From: Treponema zioleckii
GTDB taxonomy: Bacteria; Spirochaetota; Spirochaetia; Treponematales; Treponemataceae
Assembly (NCBI RefSeq): GCF_014737315.1
Contig: NZ_JPUF01000020.1
Coordinates: forward strand, 1-55,897
Length of the DNA stretch: 55,897 bases
Direction: 5' to 3'
The position numbers were made by a program, and so were the translations under genes. The notes beneath the pieces were generated by a model that was given only the letters and a program-made list of their open reading frames with translations, ran no database searches and had not been told where the DNA came from. This document shows, in pieces, positions 15,041-24,625 of the stretch. Within the stretch, counting starts at the first letter, position 1; each line of letters starts with the position of its first letter.

Positions 15041-16030
15041 ATGGAAAAAACATTTTCTTTTAAATCATCAGAAATAGAGTCGTCGATTGAAGATTTTAAA
15101 AATAAGGGAATCACCGAATTCACTTTGCAGGATGAAGAAATTTTGTCGCACAAAGGAAAACTCCTTAAATTCCTTAATTTGGTTGAAAAAAAATACCCTG
15201 AACTTTTCCTGACTCTTCCTGTAAATGCCGACGTACTCGATTTGGACGTTTGCAGGGCTGTTTCGAATCTCTATTGCACCCTTGAAATTCCGCTTTGTGG
15301 CACGAGCAAGGGCGGAACTTATCTTTTTGACAAAAAATTCTACTCGCGCCGAGCGCAGACTTTTAACAATTTGGGGCTGGTTTTTGGCTTTGACATGGAT
15401 TTTGCCGCGGAAGACGGCGACAGCGTAAAACTTTTCCGTGACCGGCTTGATTTTGCGCTTTCGCTTTACCCGAATCATATTGATTTTCCTCAGCTCGAAA
15501 AAAACTCCGCCGCAAAAATGCCAAAACCGACGGCAACTTTTTCGACGCAAGACATTCAAAAAATGCGCGAGGTTTCATACGCAATCGAAACTTTTTATTC
15601 GTATGGGCGGGCAGTAACGTGGTTTCTTTCTATATTGAAGCCTTTAAAAATGAATGCCTCAAAATTCTTTCAGGATTTTTCCGAATGGCAGACATTGAAC
15701 AATTGCGGGCTTGAAAGTTCATGGAACGTGGCGCTTGCTTCCCATTCAGAAATCGAAAAAATGCAGCTTGAATTCTTGAAGTTCAAGTACGAAGAGAAAA
15801 ATAAGGCCGACCTTTTCACGGTGGTGAGCAATATCGTTCGGCTTAACGGTGCGCTGAGCCGCTGTTACGGCGAGAATCTTGAAGGCGAGGTTGAGCTTAA
15901 CTATAATCCTGACGAACTTTTGGGCGGAGGTGCGTTCGATATTCAGTCATTTTTTGACAATTCAATCATTGAGAACAGTCGCGTAAAAGTTTTTATGGGC
16001 GGCGAAGGACCTGAATATCATTATGTTTAG
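15041..16030 (+). CDS. radical-SAM-barrel-like protein without Fe-S cysteines
   Basis: Not firmly recognised. The first about 160 residues read like the later part of a radical SAM TIM barrel as seen in B12-binding radical SAM proteins: a strand near TLEIPLCGTS where the family has LEIGIQS, the helix FYSRRAQTFNNLG, a strand FGFDMDF, a helix SVKLFRDRLDFALSL and NHIDFPQLE. The CxxxCxxC loop that binds the 4Fe-4S cluster is absent, so catalysis by that route is unlikely. The C-terminal half is helical and unassigned. CAGGGA precedes this ATG. The longer frame from 14993 is less likely. It may be a relic or a repurposed non-catalytic barrel. Confidence 0.55.
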   Translation: MEKTFSFKSSEIESSIEDFKNKGITEFTLQDEEILSHKGKLLKFLNLVEKKYPELFLTLPVNADVLDLDVCRAVSNLYCTLEIPLCGTSKGGTYLFDKKFYSRRAQTFNNLGLVFGFDMDFAAEDGDSVKLFRDRLDFALSLYPNHIDFPQLEKNSAAKMPKPTATFSTQDIQKMREVSYAIETFYSYGRAVTWFLSILKPLKMNASKFFQDFSEWQTLNNCGLESSWNVALASHSEIEKMQLEFLKFKYEEKNKADLFTVVSNIVRLNGALSRCYGENLEGEVELNYNPDELLGGGAFDIQSFFDNSIIENSRVKVFMGGEGPEYHYV

Positions 16031-16090
16031 GCTAAAAATCGAAAAAAAATCAAAAAATACTTCAAAATGAATAAAATTGAAAAAAAATAG

Positions 16091-16120
16091 TTGACGATTT
16101 AAACCGGATTTTATTATTTT
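16091..16120 (+). promoter_or_regulatory. grpE promoter
   Basis: TTGACG (16091-16096) with TATTTT (16115-16120) at an 18-nt spacing, or TATTAT (16112-16117) at 15 nt. No CIRCE inverted repeat (TTAGCACTC-N9-GAGTGCTAA) is present, so HrcA control is not supported here. Confidence 0.5.
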
Positions 16121-16152
16121 ACAATTAAAAGAATTTTATTAGGAAGAATCTA

Positions 16153-16779
16153 ATGGCTAACAACGAAACAGAAAACGAAGAAATCAAAGAAGAATCTGCA
16201 AAAGCGGAGACTGAGAATACCGCACAGGCAGAGCCAGAGGCTACTTCTGAAACTCAGAATCCAGAAGAGTCTGAAAACAAAACTGAAAATACTGAATCTG
16301 AAAAAAAAGAGGAGACTCCTGAAGAAAAAATCGCCCGCCTTGAAAAAGAGAATGCCGAGCTTAAAGACATGTATCTTAGAAAGACAGCAGATTTTGACAA
16401 TTACCGCAAGCGAATGATTCAGGAGAAGCAGGACGCTTTTGATTATGCGAATGCGAACCTTCTCAAAGATTTGCTTGACAGCCTTGACAATTTTGACCGC
16501 ACTGTTGAGGCCGCTGCCACCGCGACAGATCCAAAAACAATTGCCGACGGCGTAACGATGATTAACAAATCTTTGGTAAGTATGCTTGAGAATAAATACA
16601 ACCTCGTGAGCTACGGTGCCGTAGGAGACCCGTTCGATCCAGAAATCCACGAGGCAATTGGAATGCAGGAAGGCGACGTAAAGGAAGAGCAGCTTGCAGC
16701 CGTTTATTTGAAGGGATACAAACTCAAAAACAGAGTAATTCGACATGCCAAAGTAATGGTTTTAAAACCGAAGGCATAA
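16153..16779 (+). CDS. grpE: GrpE, DnaK nucleotide exchange factor
   Basis: GrpE releases ADP from DnaK so that the chaperone can recycle. The acidic, disordered N-terminus (about 1-55, rich in Glu, Asn and Thr) and a long coiled coil (about 56-110, ARLEKENAELKDMYLRKTAD) precede the family core FDNYRKRMIQEK. The C-terminal beta domain contains GDPFDPEIHEAIG and ends with KNRVIRHAKVMV. The 208-residue length is normal. AGGAAG precedes the ATG. dnaK follows after 115 nt and dnaJ after that. hrcA, often first in this cluster, is missing. Confidence 0.96.
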   Translation: MANNETENEEIKEESAKAETENTAQAEPEATSETQNPEESENKTENTESEKKEETPEEKIARLEKENAELKDMYLRKTADFDNYRKRMIQEKQDAFDYANANLLKDLLDSLDNFDRTVEAAATATDPKTIADGVTMINKSLVSMLENKYNLVSYGAVGDPFDPEIHEAIGMQEGDVKEEQLAAVYLKGYKLKNRVIRHAKVMVLKPKA

Positions 16780-16894
16780 CAAAATGTGCAGGTGCTGTAA
16801 GGCGTTCTGCATAGCTTAAAACGAAATTATATACGCGAAAGACGATTTCTAGAGTTCACTAGCTTTGGAAATTGCTTTGCTGGAGGAAAATAAT

Positions 16895-18850
16895 ATGGGA
16901 AAAATTATTGGTATTGACCTTGGAACTACAACATCAGAAGTTTCTGTAATGGAAAACGGAACTGCAACTGTTATTCAGAATTCGGAAGGTGGACGAATCA
17001 CTCCATCTATCGTTGGTTTTACTGCAAAGGGTGAACGAATCGTAGGTTTGTCTGCAAAGAACCAGGCAATCACAAATCCAAAAAATACTGTTTATGAGGT
17101 AAAACGACTTATTGGAAAGCGTTATGGCGACCTTCAGGACGAGTTGAGCCGCGTTCCATACGAAATCAAACAGAAGGGCGAGAACGTAGTTGTTTCTGTA
17201 ACTGACAACGGACAGCAGAAAGAATATACACCACAGGAAATCTCTGCATTTATTTTGCAGAAAATGAAGAAGACTGCAGAGGATTACCTCGGCGAGACTG
17301 TAACAGACGCAGTTATCACTGTTCCTGCTTACTTTAACGATGCTCAGCGACAGGCTACAAAAGACGCTGGTACAATCGCTGGTTTGAACGTAAAACGAAT
17401 CATCAATGAGCCTACAGCTGCGGCTCTCGCATTCGGTCTCAAAGAAGACAAAAATCAGGAGAAAGTTCTTGCCGTAATCGATGAAGGTGGCGGTACGCTC
17501 GATGTTACAATCCTTGATATGGCAGACGGTGTATTTGAAGTAAAAGCTACTAACGGTGATACTCACCTCGGTGGTGCTGACTGGGACAACGCAATTTCTG
17601 ACTGGCTCGTAAACGCATTCAAAACTGACACTGGAATCGACTTGTCAAAAGATGCAATGGCTATGCAGCGTATCAAAGACGCTTCTGAGCAGGCTAAAAT
17701 CGCTCTTTCAAACCAGACTACAACAGACATCAATCTTCCGTTCATCACCGCTGATGCAACCGGACCAAAACATTTGCAGAAAACATTGTCTCGCGCAGAG
17801 TTCGAGAGAATGACACAGAGTTTGTGGGACAGAGTTCTTATTCCTTGCCAGAACGCTCTCAAAGATTCTGGATACACAAAAGACCAGATTAACGAGGTTC
17901 TCCTCATTGGTGGTTCTTCACGAATGCCAAAATTCCAGGAAGTTGTTAAGAACTTCTTCGGAAAAGAGCCTTTGAAAGGAATCAACCCGGACGAAGCTGT
18001 TTCTATGGGTGCCGCAATTCAGGGTGGTGTTCTTGCAGGAGATGTAAAAGACGTTCTTCTTCTTGACGTAACTCCTCTTTCTCTCGGTATTGAGACTATG
18101 GGTGGGGTAATGACAAAACTCATTCCTCGCAACACTACAATCCCTACAAAGAAGAGCCAGATTTTCTCTACTGCGGCTGACGGACAGACTGCTGTAACAA
18201 TCCACGTTCTTCAGGGTGAGCGCGAGATGGCTTCTGAGAACAAGACTCTCGGAAACTTCAACCTCGAAGGAATTCCTGCCGCTCCACGTGGCGTTCCACA
18301 GATTGAAGTTACATTCGACATCGATGCAAATGGTATCGTTCACGTTTCTGCAAAAGATATGGGAACTGGAAAAGAGCAGCACATTCAGATTACTTCATCT
18401 TCAGGACTCAGCAAGGAAGAAATCGAGCGAATGGTTAAGGATGCCGAGGCCCATGCCGACGAAGATAAAAAACAGCGTGAAGCAATCGATGTTCGTAACG
18501 AAGCTGACAGTTTGATTTACGCTACTGAAAAGAACGTTAAAGATCTTGGAGACAAAGTTTCTGGAGCTGATAAACAGGCAGTTGAAGACGCTGTAGCTGC
18601 ATTGAAGAAGGCTCTTGAAGGCAATGACGTTGCAGACATCAAAGCTAAGACTGAGGCTCTCAAACAGGCTTCTTACAAAATTGCAGAGGAACTTTACAAA
18701 CAGCAGGGTGCACAGGCTGGTGCCGCTGGAGCAGGTGCTCAGGGCGGAGCTGGATCTAATGCAAACGCTGGTTCATCATCTTCAAACAGCGGATTCGACA
18801 AAGGCAGCGCAGACGATGTTGAGTACGAAGTTCACGATGAGAAAAAATAA
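16895..18850 (+). CDS. dnaK: DnaK (Hsp70) chaperone
   Basis: ATP-driven chaperone that works with GrpE and DnaJ. The preferred ATG (16895) has GGAGGA just upstream and begins [18 protein letters not shown]. The nucleotide-binding domain has [12 protein letters not shown] and the GGSSRMP motif. The linker region [16 protein letters not shown] leads to a substrate-binding domain with [10 protein letters not shown]. The tail ends EYEVHDEKK, a slight variant of the EEVD-like bacterial end. Two nucleotide loops differ from the common DnaK text: TTTSE where TTNSC is usual, and [10 protein letters not shown] where DLGGGTFDIS is usual. The key Thr and Asp remain. A terminator separates it from dnaJ. 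Confidence 0.96.
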   Translation: MGKIIGIDLGTTTSEVSVMENGTATVIQNSEGGRITPSIVGFTAKGERIVGLSAKNQAITNPKNTVYEVKRLIGKRYGDLQDELSRVPYEIKQKGENVVVSVTDNGQQKEYTPQEISAFILQKMKKTAEDYLGETVTDAVITVPAYFNDAQRQATKDAGTIAGLNVKRIINEPTAAALAFGLKEDKNQEKVLAVIDEGGGTLDVTILDMADGVFEVKATNGDTHLGGADWDNAISDWLVNAFKTDTGIDLSKDAMAMQRIKDASEQAKIALSNQTTTDINLPFITADATGPKHLQKTLSRAEFERMTQSLWDRVLIPCQNALKDSGYTKDQINEVLLIGGSSRMPKFQEVVKNFFGKEPLKGINPDEAVSMGAAIQGGVLAGDVKDVLLLDVTPLSLGIETMGGVMTKLIPRNTTIPTKKSQIFSTAADGQTAVTIHVLQGEREMASENKTLGNFNLEGIPAAPRGVPQIEVTFDIDANGIVHVSAKDMGTGKEQHIQITSSSGLSKEEIERMVKDAEAHADEDKKQREAIDVRNEADSLIYATEKNVKDLGDKVSGADKQAVEDAVAALKKALEGNDVADIKAKTEALKQASYKIAEELYKQQGAQAGAAGAGAQGGAGSNANAGSSSSNSGFDKGSADDVEYEVHDEKK

Positions 18851-18934
18851 TGGAAATCTCTAAAAATATCTAATTTTGGAGTTTTTAGAGAGACCATAAT
18901 CTTTCAATAGAAAGATTTATTCGTTAAGATAGAG

Positions 18935-18970
18935 TTTACCTCCACTTTGCGGTGGGGGTAAATTTTTCTT
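18935..18970 (+). terminator. terminator after dnaK
   Basis: TTTACCTCCAC pairs with GGTGGGGGTAAA around TTTGC, followed by TTTTT. dnaJ therefore depends on partial readthrough or on its own promoter. Confidence 0.75.
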
Positions 18971-19055
18971 ACAGATTTCAAGAGCTGTTTTTGAGCATGT
19001 CGGAAAACTCGACGTGCGCAATGACCGTTTTTGTTATTTATTAGGAAGTAGAGAT

Positions 19056-20195
19056 ATGGTATCAAAAAGAGATTATTACGAAGTTCTTGGAGTTGATAAA
19101 GGAGCCTCTAAAGACGATATAAAAAAGGCTTACCGAAAACTTGCTGTAAAATATCACCCGGACAGAAATCCAGGAAACAAAGAGGCTGAGGAAAAATTTA
19201 AGGAAGCTACAGAAGCTTACGAAGTTCTTTCTGATGACCAGAAACGCCCGATTTACGACCAGTACGGATTTGCAGGTCTTGACGGCATGGGCGGCGGAGC
19301 GCAGGGCGGATACAGCCATGCCTTCCATGACTTCAGCGACTTGTTTGGCGGCGGCGGATTCAGCGATATTTTTGAAAATCTTTTTGGCGGCGGATTCGGT
19401 GGCTCTTCACGAAGACGTTCTGCAAGCGATCCTGCACAGGGCGAAACTCTCCGTTATGATTTGAATATATCGTTCAAGGAAGCTGTGTACGGTACAAAAT
19501 CAGAAATTGTATTCAGACATCAGGAAACTTGTACTGAGTGTCATGGCACTGGGGGCGCGGCTGGTTCTAGTCGAAAAACTTGTCCGACTTGTAACGGAAT
19601 GGGGCAGGTTCGTCGCAGCGCAGGTTTCTTTGCTGTTCAGCAGACTTGTCCTACTTGTGGCGGTACTGGAACTACAATCGACAAACCGTGTTCAAAATGC
19701 CGTGGTTCAGGCTTCGAGACTGTTACGAAGCGCATGACGTTGACTATTCCGGCCGGCGTTGACGACGGAAAGAGAATTGTTATTCCGCACATGGGAAATG
19801 CTGGTGCGAACGGCGGTCCTGCCGGTGATCTCGTTGTAATTCTTAACGTTGACAACCACGAGTGCTTTGAGCGCGACGGACAGGATTTGTATTGCGCTAT
19901 TCCTGTAACATTTGCGCAGGCTGCAGTTGGAGTTACGTTAAAAATCACTTCTCTTGATGAAAAAGAGATTGAATTCAAATTGCCTGCTGGCACAGAGAAC
20001 GGAAAGCTCTTTAAAATCCGCGGGGAAGGCGTTCCTGTAACAAATTCTTCACGAAAAGACGACCTTTACATAAAAGTTTTGGTTCAGGTTCCAACAAAAA
20101 TGAACAGCGAACAGCGCCGTTTGATGGAAGAATATGCTCGCATCGAAAATGCGACAACTTCCCCAAAATGCGTTCGTCTTTCTTCTTTAAAATAA
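19056..20195 (+). CDS. dnaJ: DnaJ (Hsp40) co-chaperone
   Basis: Stimulates the DnaK ATPase and delivers unfolded proteins. The J domain (about 4-70) has the HPD tripeptide in YHPDRNPG. A Gly/Phe-rich linker (about 75-125) follows. The zinc-binding centre has four CxxCxGxG modules: [24 protein letters not shown] and CSKCRGSG. C-terminal beta domains complete the protein at 379 residues. AGGAAG lies 8 nt before this ATG. The in-frame start at 19014 would add an unlikely 14 residues. An odd point is KRPIYDQYG where most DnaJ have KRAAYDQYG. Confidence 0.96.
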   Translation: MVSKRDYYEVLGVDKGASKDDIKKAYRKLAVKYHPDRNPGNKEAEEKFKEATEAYEVLSDDQKRPIYDQYGFAGLDGMGGGAQGGYSHAFHDFSDLFGGGGFSDIFENLFGGGFGGSSRRRSASDPAQGETLRYDLNISFKEAVYGTKSEIVFRHQETCTECHGTGGAAGSSRKTCPTCNGMGQVRRSAGFFAVQQTCPTCGGTGTTIDKPCSKCRGSGFETVTKRMTLTIPAGVDDGKRIVIPHMGNAGANGGPAGDLVVILNVDNHECFERDGQDLYCAIPVTFAQAAVGVTLKITSLDEKEIEFKLPAGTENGKLFKIRGEGVPVTNSSRKDDLYIKVLVQVPTKMNSEQRRLMEEYARIENATTSPKCVRLSSLK

Positions 20196-20219
20196 AAATC
20201 TGTTGGGCGGGAAAGAAAC

Positions 20220-20271
20220 GGAAACGTACGAGTTAACTTTTTTAAGAAACTTGCAACGTTTCCTTTTTTTT
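20220..20271 (+). repeat. closing hairpin of the structured repeat, acting as dnaJ terminator
   Basis: GGAAACGT (20220-20227) pairs with ACGTTTCC (20256-20263), followed by TTTTTTTT. The bases before the right arm are AACTTGC, as at 80-92 and 6909-6923. This is the shortest member of the family and looks like a working intrinsic terminator for dnaJ. Confidence 0.65.
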
Positions 20272-20355
20272 ATCTTCGAAACGGACGAGCAACAGTTTTT
20301 TGCCCTTGTACATGCTCGTTCTGCATTTCCTGCTCAATCTTACCGATAAAATATT

Positions 20356-21270
20356 ATGGCTATTCCCGAAAAAATGCAGGCCGATTTTTTGGAGTACATT
20401 TCTCCTGATTGTGACCGCCTGGCTTTTCTTCAAAATTATCTTTTAAAAAATGGCGTAAAATCCACTGTGCTTCAAATTGAAGGAAAAAATCATCTTTACG
20501 TGAATTTCCCTTCAACCAGTTACGACCCGACTTTTAAAATCAAGACAGTCGTTACTCATTATGACCGAGTTAAGGGTACTCCTGCTGCGAACGACAACAG
20601 TGCGGCCAATCTTATGATTGCGGATTTCGCTGTTGAGCTTTCAAAAAATACGTTCAGAAATCACAACATCAGGATTATTTTTACTGACGGCGAGGAGCTT
20701 GGAGAGGGCGGCGTTACGGAGCAGGGGGCTTTTTCGCTTGCTGAGCGTCTCAAAAAGAATGGCCTTGTGACTGACAATGTTTTTGTGTTTGATTCGTGCG
20801 GGCGCGGAACTGTGGCCGTTCTCTCAACAGCGGGCACGGAATCAAAAATCAAGGGAAAATTCAAAAACGATTTTTTTGATTTGTATGAACGTGCTCAGGA
20901 ACTTTTGAATTCTTCTTCGGCAACCGGGTTCAGTTCGTGGATGACGCTTCCGACTCCATATAGTGACAACGCGGGATTTCTTGCTTGTGGCGTACCTGCT
21001 GTTCTAATCACTTTTTTGCCAAAAGAAGAGGCTACTTTGTATTTTAAGAATCTTATGGCTGACAAAACTCTTGAAAAATTCGTAAAGAATTGTGATTCGG
21101 CTTTGTCGGTTGAAGATGAGATTTTTAAATTCAAGTACAAAGAAAAAATGCCTGTAACGTGGCGAATGTTCCACACCGAGATGGACAATCATCTGAGCCT
21201 TACCGAAGAAAGCTTTGATTTTATGCGAAAAATCCTCCTTTCCCTCGCATTCCGAAAAGATTTGGCATAG
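20356..21270 (+). CDS. M28-family zinc peptidase
   Basis: Co-catalytic zinc aminopeptidase-like protein, 304 residues. The M28 ligands are visible: THYDRVKGTPAANDNSAANL (the His and bridging Asp), DGEELGEGG (the general-base Glu pair), DSCGRG and HTEMDN near the C-terminus. There is no signal peptide, so it should act in the cytoplasm, trimming peptides or acylated amino acids. A -10-like TAAAAT lies just upstream of the ATG and there is no ribosome site. It stands alone between dnaJ and argG. Confidence 0.85.
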   Translation: MAIPEKMQADFLEYISPDCDRLAFLQNYLLKNGVKSTVLQIEGKNHLYVNFPSTSYDPTFKIKTVVTHYDRVKGTPAANDNSAANLMIADFAVELSKNTFRNHNIRIIFTDGEELGEGGVTEQGAFSLAERLKKNGLVTDNVFVFDSCGRGTVAVLSTAGTESKIKGKFKNDFFDLYERAQELLNSSSATGFSSWMTLPTPYSDNAGFLACGVPAVLITFLPKEEATLYFKNLMADKTLEKFVKNCDSALSVEDEIFKFKYKEKMPVTWRMFHTEMDNHLSLTEESFDFMRKILLSLAFRKDLA

Positions 21271-21354
21271 TGAGTGGCTGGCGCATTATAAAGTGCAGAT
21301 TTTGGCAGTTACAAGTTCCTTCTGCGGAATCCCCGCTAAACTCTTAAGTTTCTA

Positions 21355-21401
21355 TTGAATAAATATGTATAAATATGTATAATTTTTGCATATTTATTCA
21401 A
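21355..21401 (+). promoter_or_regulatory. argG promoter enclosed by an ARG-box-like inverted repeat
   Basis: The 13-nt arm TTGAATAAATATG (21355-21367) is matched perfectly by CATATTTATTCAA (21389-21401). A promoter lies within: TTGAAT (21355-21360), exactly 17 nt, TATAAT (21378-21383). AAATATGTAT is also repeated head-to-tail at 21361-21380. The half-sites resemble ArgR/AhrC boxes (TGAATAAAT-type), and the downstream gene is arginine-biosynthetic. Binding here would block RNA polymerase. Confidence 0.65.
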
Positions 21402-21429
21402 AAAAATGCATTTTGCATGGGAGAACGCA

Positions 21430-22692
21430 ATGGCTAAAGATAAAGTAATTCTTGCCTATTCAGGTGGACTTGATACAACCGTTATCATTCCGTGGCTCAA
21501 AGAAAACTATGATTATGATGTTATCGCAGTTTGTATTGACGTTGGTCAGGGCGATGACTGGGAATCTATAAAGGCTCGTGCGCTAAAAACAGGCGCGTCT
21601 GCTTGCTACGTTGTTGATGCCCGTCAGGAGTATATCGAAGAATACATCTGGCCTGCTCTCAAAGCAAATGCCGTTTACGAGGATGAGTATCTTTTGGGAA
21701 CTTCTACTGCAAGACCTCTCATCGGAAAAATCCTCGTGGAATATGCTCGCCAGGAAGGTGCAGTTGCTATCTGCCACGGTGCTACGGGTAAAGGCAACGA
21801 TCAGGTTCGCTTTGAACTTGCAATTAAGGCATTTGCCCCGGATTTGCGTGTAATAGCGGCTTGGCGTGATGACAAATGGAACATGGACAGCCGTGATGCT
21901 GAAATTAAATTCCTTGAAGACCGCGGACTTGAAGTTCCTATGAAGAAAGACCAGTCTTATTCGCGCGACGAGAACATCTGGCACATTTCTCACGAAGGGT
22001 TGGAGCTCGAAAAAACTTCTAACGAACCTAATTATAAGCACATGCTAAAAAATACGACCGTGCCTGAAGAATCTGGAGACGGCGAGTACGTTACGATTGA
22101 TTGGGAAAAAGGAATTCCTGTGGCTCTTAACGGTAAAAAAATGAACGGCTTGGAGCTTATGGAAGAACTTAATAAAATCGGCGGACGAAACGGTGTCGGT
22201 CTTGTTGACATTTGCGAGAACCGTTGCGTCGGAATGAAGTCTCGTGGTGTTTATGAGACTCCAGGCGGAGCGATTCTTTATTTTGCTCACCGCATGATGG
22301 ATCACATTTGTCTTGACCGCGACACTTACCACTACAAGCAGCAGGTTTCACTCAGACTTGCCGAGCTTATTTACGACGGAAAGGTTTTCACGCCGTTGTA
22401 TGACGCTCTTATGGCGTTCGTCGATAAAACTCAGGAAACCGTCACCGGTTGGACAAAAGTTAAGCTCGTAAAAGGACAGATTCGTGCTGCTGGCTCTGAT
22501 TCAAAATACAGCCTTTACAACGAAGACATCGCTTCATTCACGACAGGCGACCTTTACAATCATAAGGACGCTCAGGGATTCATCACTCTCTTTGGTCTTC
22601 CTCTCAAAGTTCGTGCGATGATGGAGCAGAAAGTTGGCGAAGGACGAGCGATTGCCGAAAGCAAGAATCTCAAAAAAAGACCGACTGAGTAA
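21430..22692 (+). CDS. argG: argininosuccinate synthase
   Basis: Joins citrulline and aspartate with ATP to form argininosuccinate. The N-terminal ATP-pyrophosphatase loop AYSGGLDTT is clear, followed by LGTSTARPLIGK, CHGATGKGNDQVRFE and DSRDAEIKFLEDRG, all family signatures. The 420-residue length is typical. GGGAGA lies before this ATG, making it better than the in-frame ATG at 21406. argH is not next to it in this window. Expression is probably controlled by the palindrome over its promoter. A terminator follows directly. Confidence 0.96.
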   Translation: MAKDKVILAYSGGLDTTVIIPWLKENYDYDVIAVCIDVGQGDDWESIKARALKTGASACYVVDARQEYIEEYIWPALKANAVYEDEYLLGTSTARPLIGKILVEYARQEGAVAICHGATGKGNDQVRFELAIKAFAPDLRVIAAWRDDKWNMDSRDAEIKFLEDRGLEVPMKKDQSYSRDENIWHISHEGLELEKTSNEPNYKHMLKNTTVPEESGDGEYVTIDWEKGIPVALNGKKMNGLELMEELNKIGGRNGVGLVDICENRCVGMKSRGVYETPGGAILYFAHRMMDHICLDRDTYHYKQQVSLRLAELIYDGKVFTPLYDALMAFVDKTQETVTGWTKVKLVKGQIRAAGSDSKYSLYNEDIASFTTGDLYNHKDAQGFITLFGLPLKVRAMMEQKVGEGRAIAESKNLKKRPTE

Positions 22693-22727
22693 AATTGAAT
22701 CAAAAAGTTATTTTTAGATGATTCTGA

Positions 22728-22760
22728 GCCGTTTGCGATTATTGCAAGCGGCTTTTTTTT
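22728..22760 (+). terminator. argG terminator
   Basis: GCCGTTTGC pairs with GCAAGCGGC around GATTATT, followed by eight T. Confidence 0.85.
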
Positions 22761-22856
22761 GCAATAATCAGTGCGCGGCATGCAAAAATTGATGAAAAAT
22801 AGCTTATGCCGTTTATAAAAGATTCCGATTTTTTAGTTAGAATGGATGGGAAAAAT

Positions 22857-23171
22857 ATGAATAATAATGAACGCTACACAACTGACATTTACACAATTGC
22901 AAAAGTCGTTTCTGGGATTTTTGCTGTTTTGGCCGTCGTACTGTTTCTTTCGCTTTCCGTTGTAATTTACAGGTTTTCGGAGGAACGACCAGACCTTTAT
23001 CAATATAACTATGAAGGACTTAGCAATGTCGGACAGGCTGTTGCAACCGGTATGAGAAATACCGGAAAAGTCGAAACTGATATTGCCCGTTCTGTTTCTG
23101 GTAGCGGTCGTATGAAAAATACTTCTGGCTACAATATTTTTGATGATATTTCTGACAGGCACACAAAATAA
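22857..23171 (+). CDS. single-pass membrane protein, unknown function
   Basis: About 104 residues, family not recognised. A polar N-terminus (NNNERYTTDIY) leads to one long hydrophobic helix (IAKVVSGIFAVLAVVLFLSL) and then a polar tail rich in Gly, Ser and Asn. The ATG at 22857 is chosen because GGGA lies 5-6 nt upstream. In-frame ATGs at 22806 and 22842 remain possible. It stands between two terminators, so it is a single-gene unit. The tail faces the periplasm or cytoplasm depending on orientation; the Glu/Arg after the helix does not settle this. Confidence 0.55.
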   Translation: MNNNERYTTDIYTIAKVVSGIFAVLAVVLFLSLSVVIYRFSEERPDLYQYNYEGLSNVGQAVATGMRNTGKVETDIARSVSGSGRMKNTSGYNIFDDISDRHTK

Positions 23172-23183
23172 CAACTTACCGCT

Positions 23184-23242
23184 GAAAAAAATGCTGATTA
23201 ACGCCCTGAATTTTTTGGAGAGTGCTAATCAGCATTTTTTTG
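23184..23242. terminator. bidirectional terminator
   Basis: ATGCTGATTA (23191-23200) pairs with TAATCAGCAT (23226-23235), with A7 before and T7 after. It serves both the plus-strand membrane-protein gene and minus-strand ldhA. Confidence 0.8.
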
Positions 23243-23306
23243 TTTTGCAATTTGCTAAAAAAGTTTTTGTATCGGGCTTTGCCCGATAAGCTATGCCTAT
23301 TTTTAA

Positions 23307-24335
23307 CTACTTGTTAATTTGATTTTCACAAGATTCGCCGTTAATAATCGAACGGACGCTCTTTAAAGTTGTGAGTGATATTTTCTCCAAATTTTCCTGT
23401 GTAAGATATGCTTGGTGTTTTGTAAAAAGCACGTTCGGCAACTGAATCAATTTATTTTTGAATTCTTCAAGAGATTCTTCTTCGTCCCAATCGATTGCAT
23501 CAATATTTTCTTCTTCCTCGTAAGAGTCAAAAGCTGCGCCTTTTATTCTCTTTGAAACAAGTGCGTCCAAAAGGGCCGTGGCATCAATAAGCGCGCTTCG
23601 TCCGATATTTACGATAAGAACGTCTTTCTTCATCAATGAAATGCATTGCTTGTTGATTATGTGCCGGCTCTGCTGCGTAAGAGGGCAGCTGATGAATATG
23701 TAGTCGGAATTTTTAAAAAGACCTTCAAGATTGATGTATTCTGCGCTTATGCGGTTTGCAAAATTCTGGTCAGCGGTAGAGTCGTTCAAAAGAATCTTTG
23801 CGCCAAATCCTTTAAAAATTTCCGCAAGATTTTTTCCGATGTTCCCAACACCGATAATTCCTACTGTGCGCCCAAAAATCTCCGTTCCGACGAATCCGTC
23901 CAAATAGAAATTTTCTTCACGCACGCGATTGTAGGCTTTGTGAATTTTTCGGTTAAGAGACTGCAAAAGCGCCACTGCGTATTCGGCAGTTGCGTGCTCT
24001 GAATATGCAGGAATTCTTACGACCGCGAGTTGTGCTGGAATTGCCGACAAATTGATGTTTTTTACGCTTGTGCAGCGGAGCGCAAGGATTTTTACGCCAT
24101 TTGCAACAAGTTCGTTCGCAATTTCTTCTGTGATAACGTCATTTTCAGAAATACAGACGACATCATGTCCGTTTGAAAGGGTTGCAGTTTTTTCTGTCAG
24201 ATTATTCTCAAAAAAATCAAAAACAAATTCGGTGTCATCAAATTCTTCTGATTCCGCGCATTTTGAGAAAAAATATTCGTCATAGCTTCTCGCACTAAAA
24301 AATGCAACGTGAATTGTTTTAATTTCTGACTCCAT
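23307..24335 (-). CDS. ldhA: D-lactate dehydrogenase (2-hydroxyacid dehydrogenase family)
   Basis: Reduces pyruvate to D-lactate with NADH, a fermentative route for regenerating NAD+. The Rossmann motif GIIGVGNIGKNLAEIFKGFG binds NAD. The catalytic Arg is in NIGRSALID, the Glu in the DSYEEEE region, and the His in TKHQAYLTQENL, a text close to E. coli LdhA. The 342-residue length is slightly over the usual 330. AGAGG precedes the ATG. A 2-hydroxyisocaproate or other 2-hydroxyacid role is possible, but the LdhA-type C-terminus makes lactate most likely. Confidence 0.85.
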   Translation of the reverse strand: MESEIKTIHVAFFSARSYDEYFFSKCAESEEFDDTEFVFDFFENNLTEKTATLSNGHDVVCISENDVITEEIANELVANGVKILALRCTSVKNINLSAIPAQLAVVRIPAYSEHATAEYAVALLQSLNRKIHKAYNRVREENFYLDGFVGTEIFGRTVGIIGVGNIGKNLAEIFKGFGAKILLNDSTADQNFANRISAEYINLEGLFKNSDYIFISCPLTQQSRHIINKQCISLMKKDVLIVNIGRSALIDATALLDALVSKRIKGAAFDSYEEEENIDAIDWDEEESLEEFKNKLIQLPNVLFTKHQAYLTQENLEKISLTTLKSVRSIINGESCENQINK

Positions 24336-24549
24336 AGAAGAACCTCTTTTTTTAAGTTATATTCAATAATTATACTACTTTTTTTGGTTTGTATGTATAT
24401 CTTAAATAAAATTTTTCTAAAAAAACCTTTATAACTATGCTGAATTCAAATTTAACAATCAATAGCTTTTTACGACATTTTCCGCATTATAAGTTGTTGA
24501 ATGCAAAAATCTGCTCTGGAGTCCGCTACGTCGCCTAAAAAATTGTCGT

Positions 24550-24625
24550 CAGACCGAATTTATTTCGGTATCTGCGCTATCTGTAGTGTAATAGACCTAG
24601 AATTAAGTTCGGGGTGACACTAGAA
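24550..24625. repeat. short palindromes in a gene-free gap
   Basis: In the 379-base gap 24336-24714, CAGACCGAA (24550-24558) pairs, with one bulge, to TTCGGTATCTG (24564-24574). Shortly after comes AAGTTCGGGGTGACAC, similar in style to the palindrome at 25677-25697. I see no ORF or RNA gene in the gap. A TATAAT at 24678-24683 may serve the downstream pseudouridine synthase. Confidence 0.4.

Noticed and set aside
16934-17566. Long minus-strand frame opposite dnaK
   Set aside because: It is a shadow of dnaK codon bias with a Cys/Ser-rich, non-protein-like text and no ribosome site.
23215-23230. GAGTGCTAA, half of a CIRCE element
   Set aside because: It is part of the stem-loop terminator between the membrane-protein gene and ldhA; the other half, TTAGCACTC, is missing and no heat-shock gene is near.
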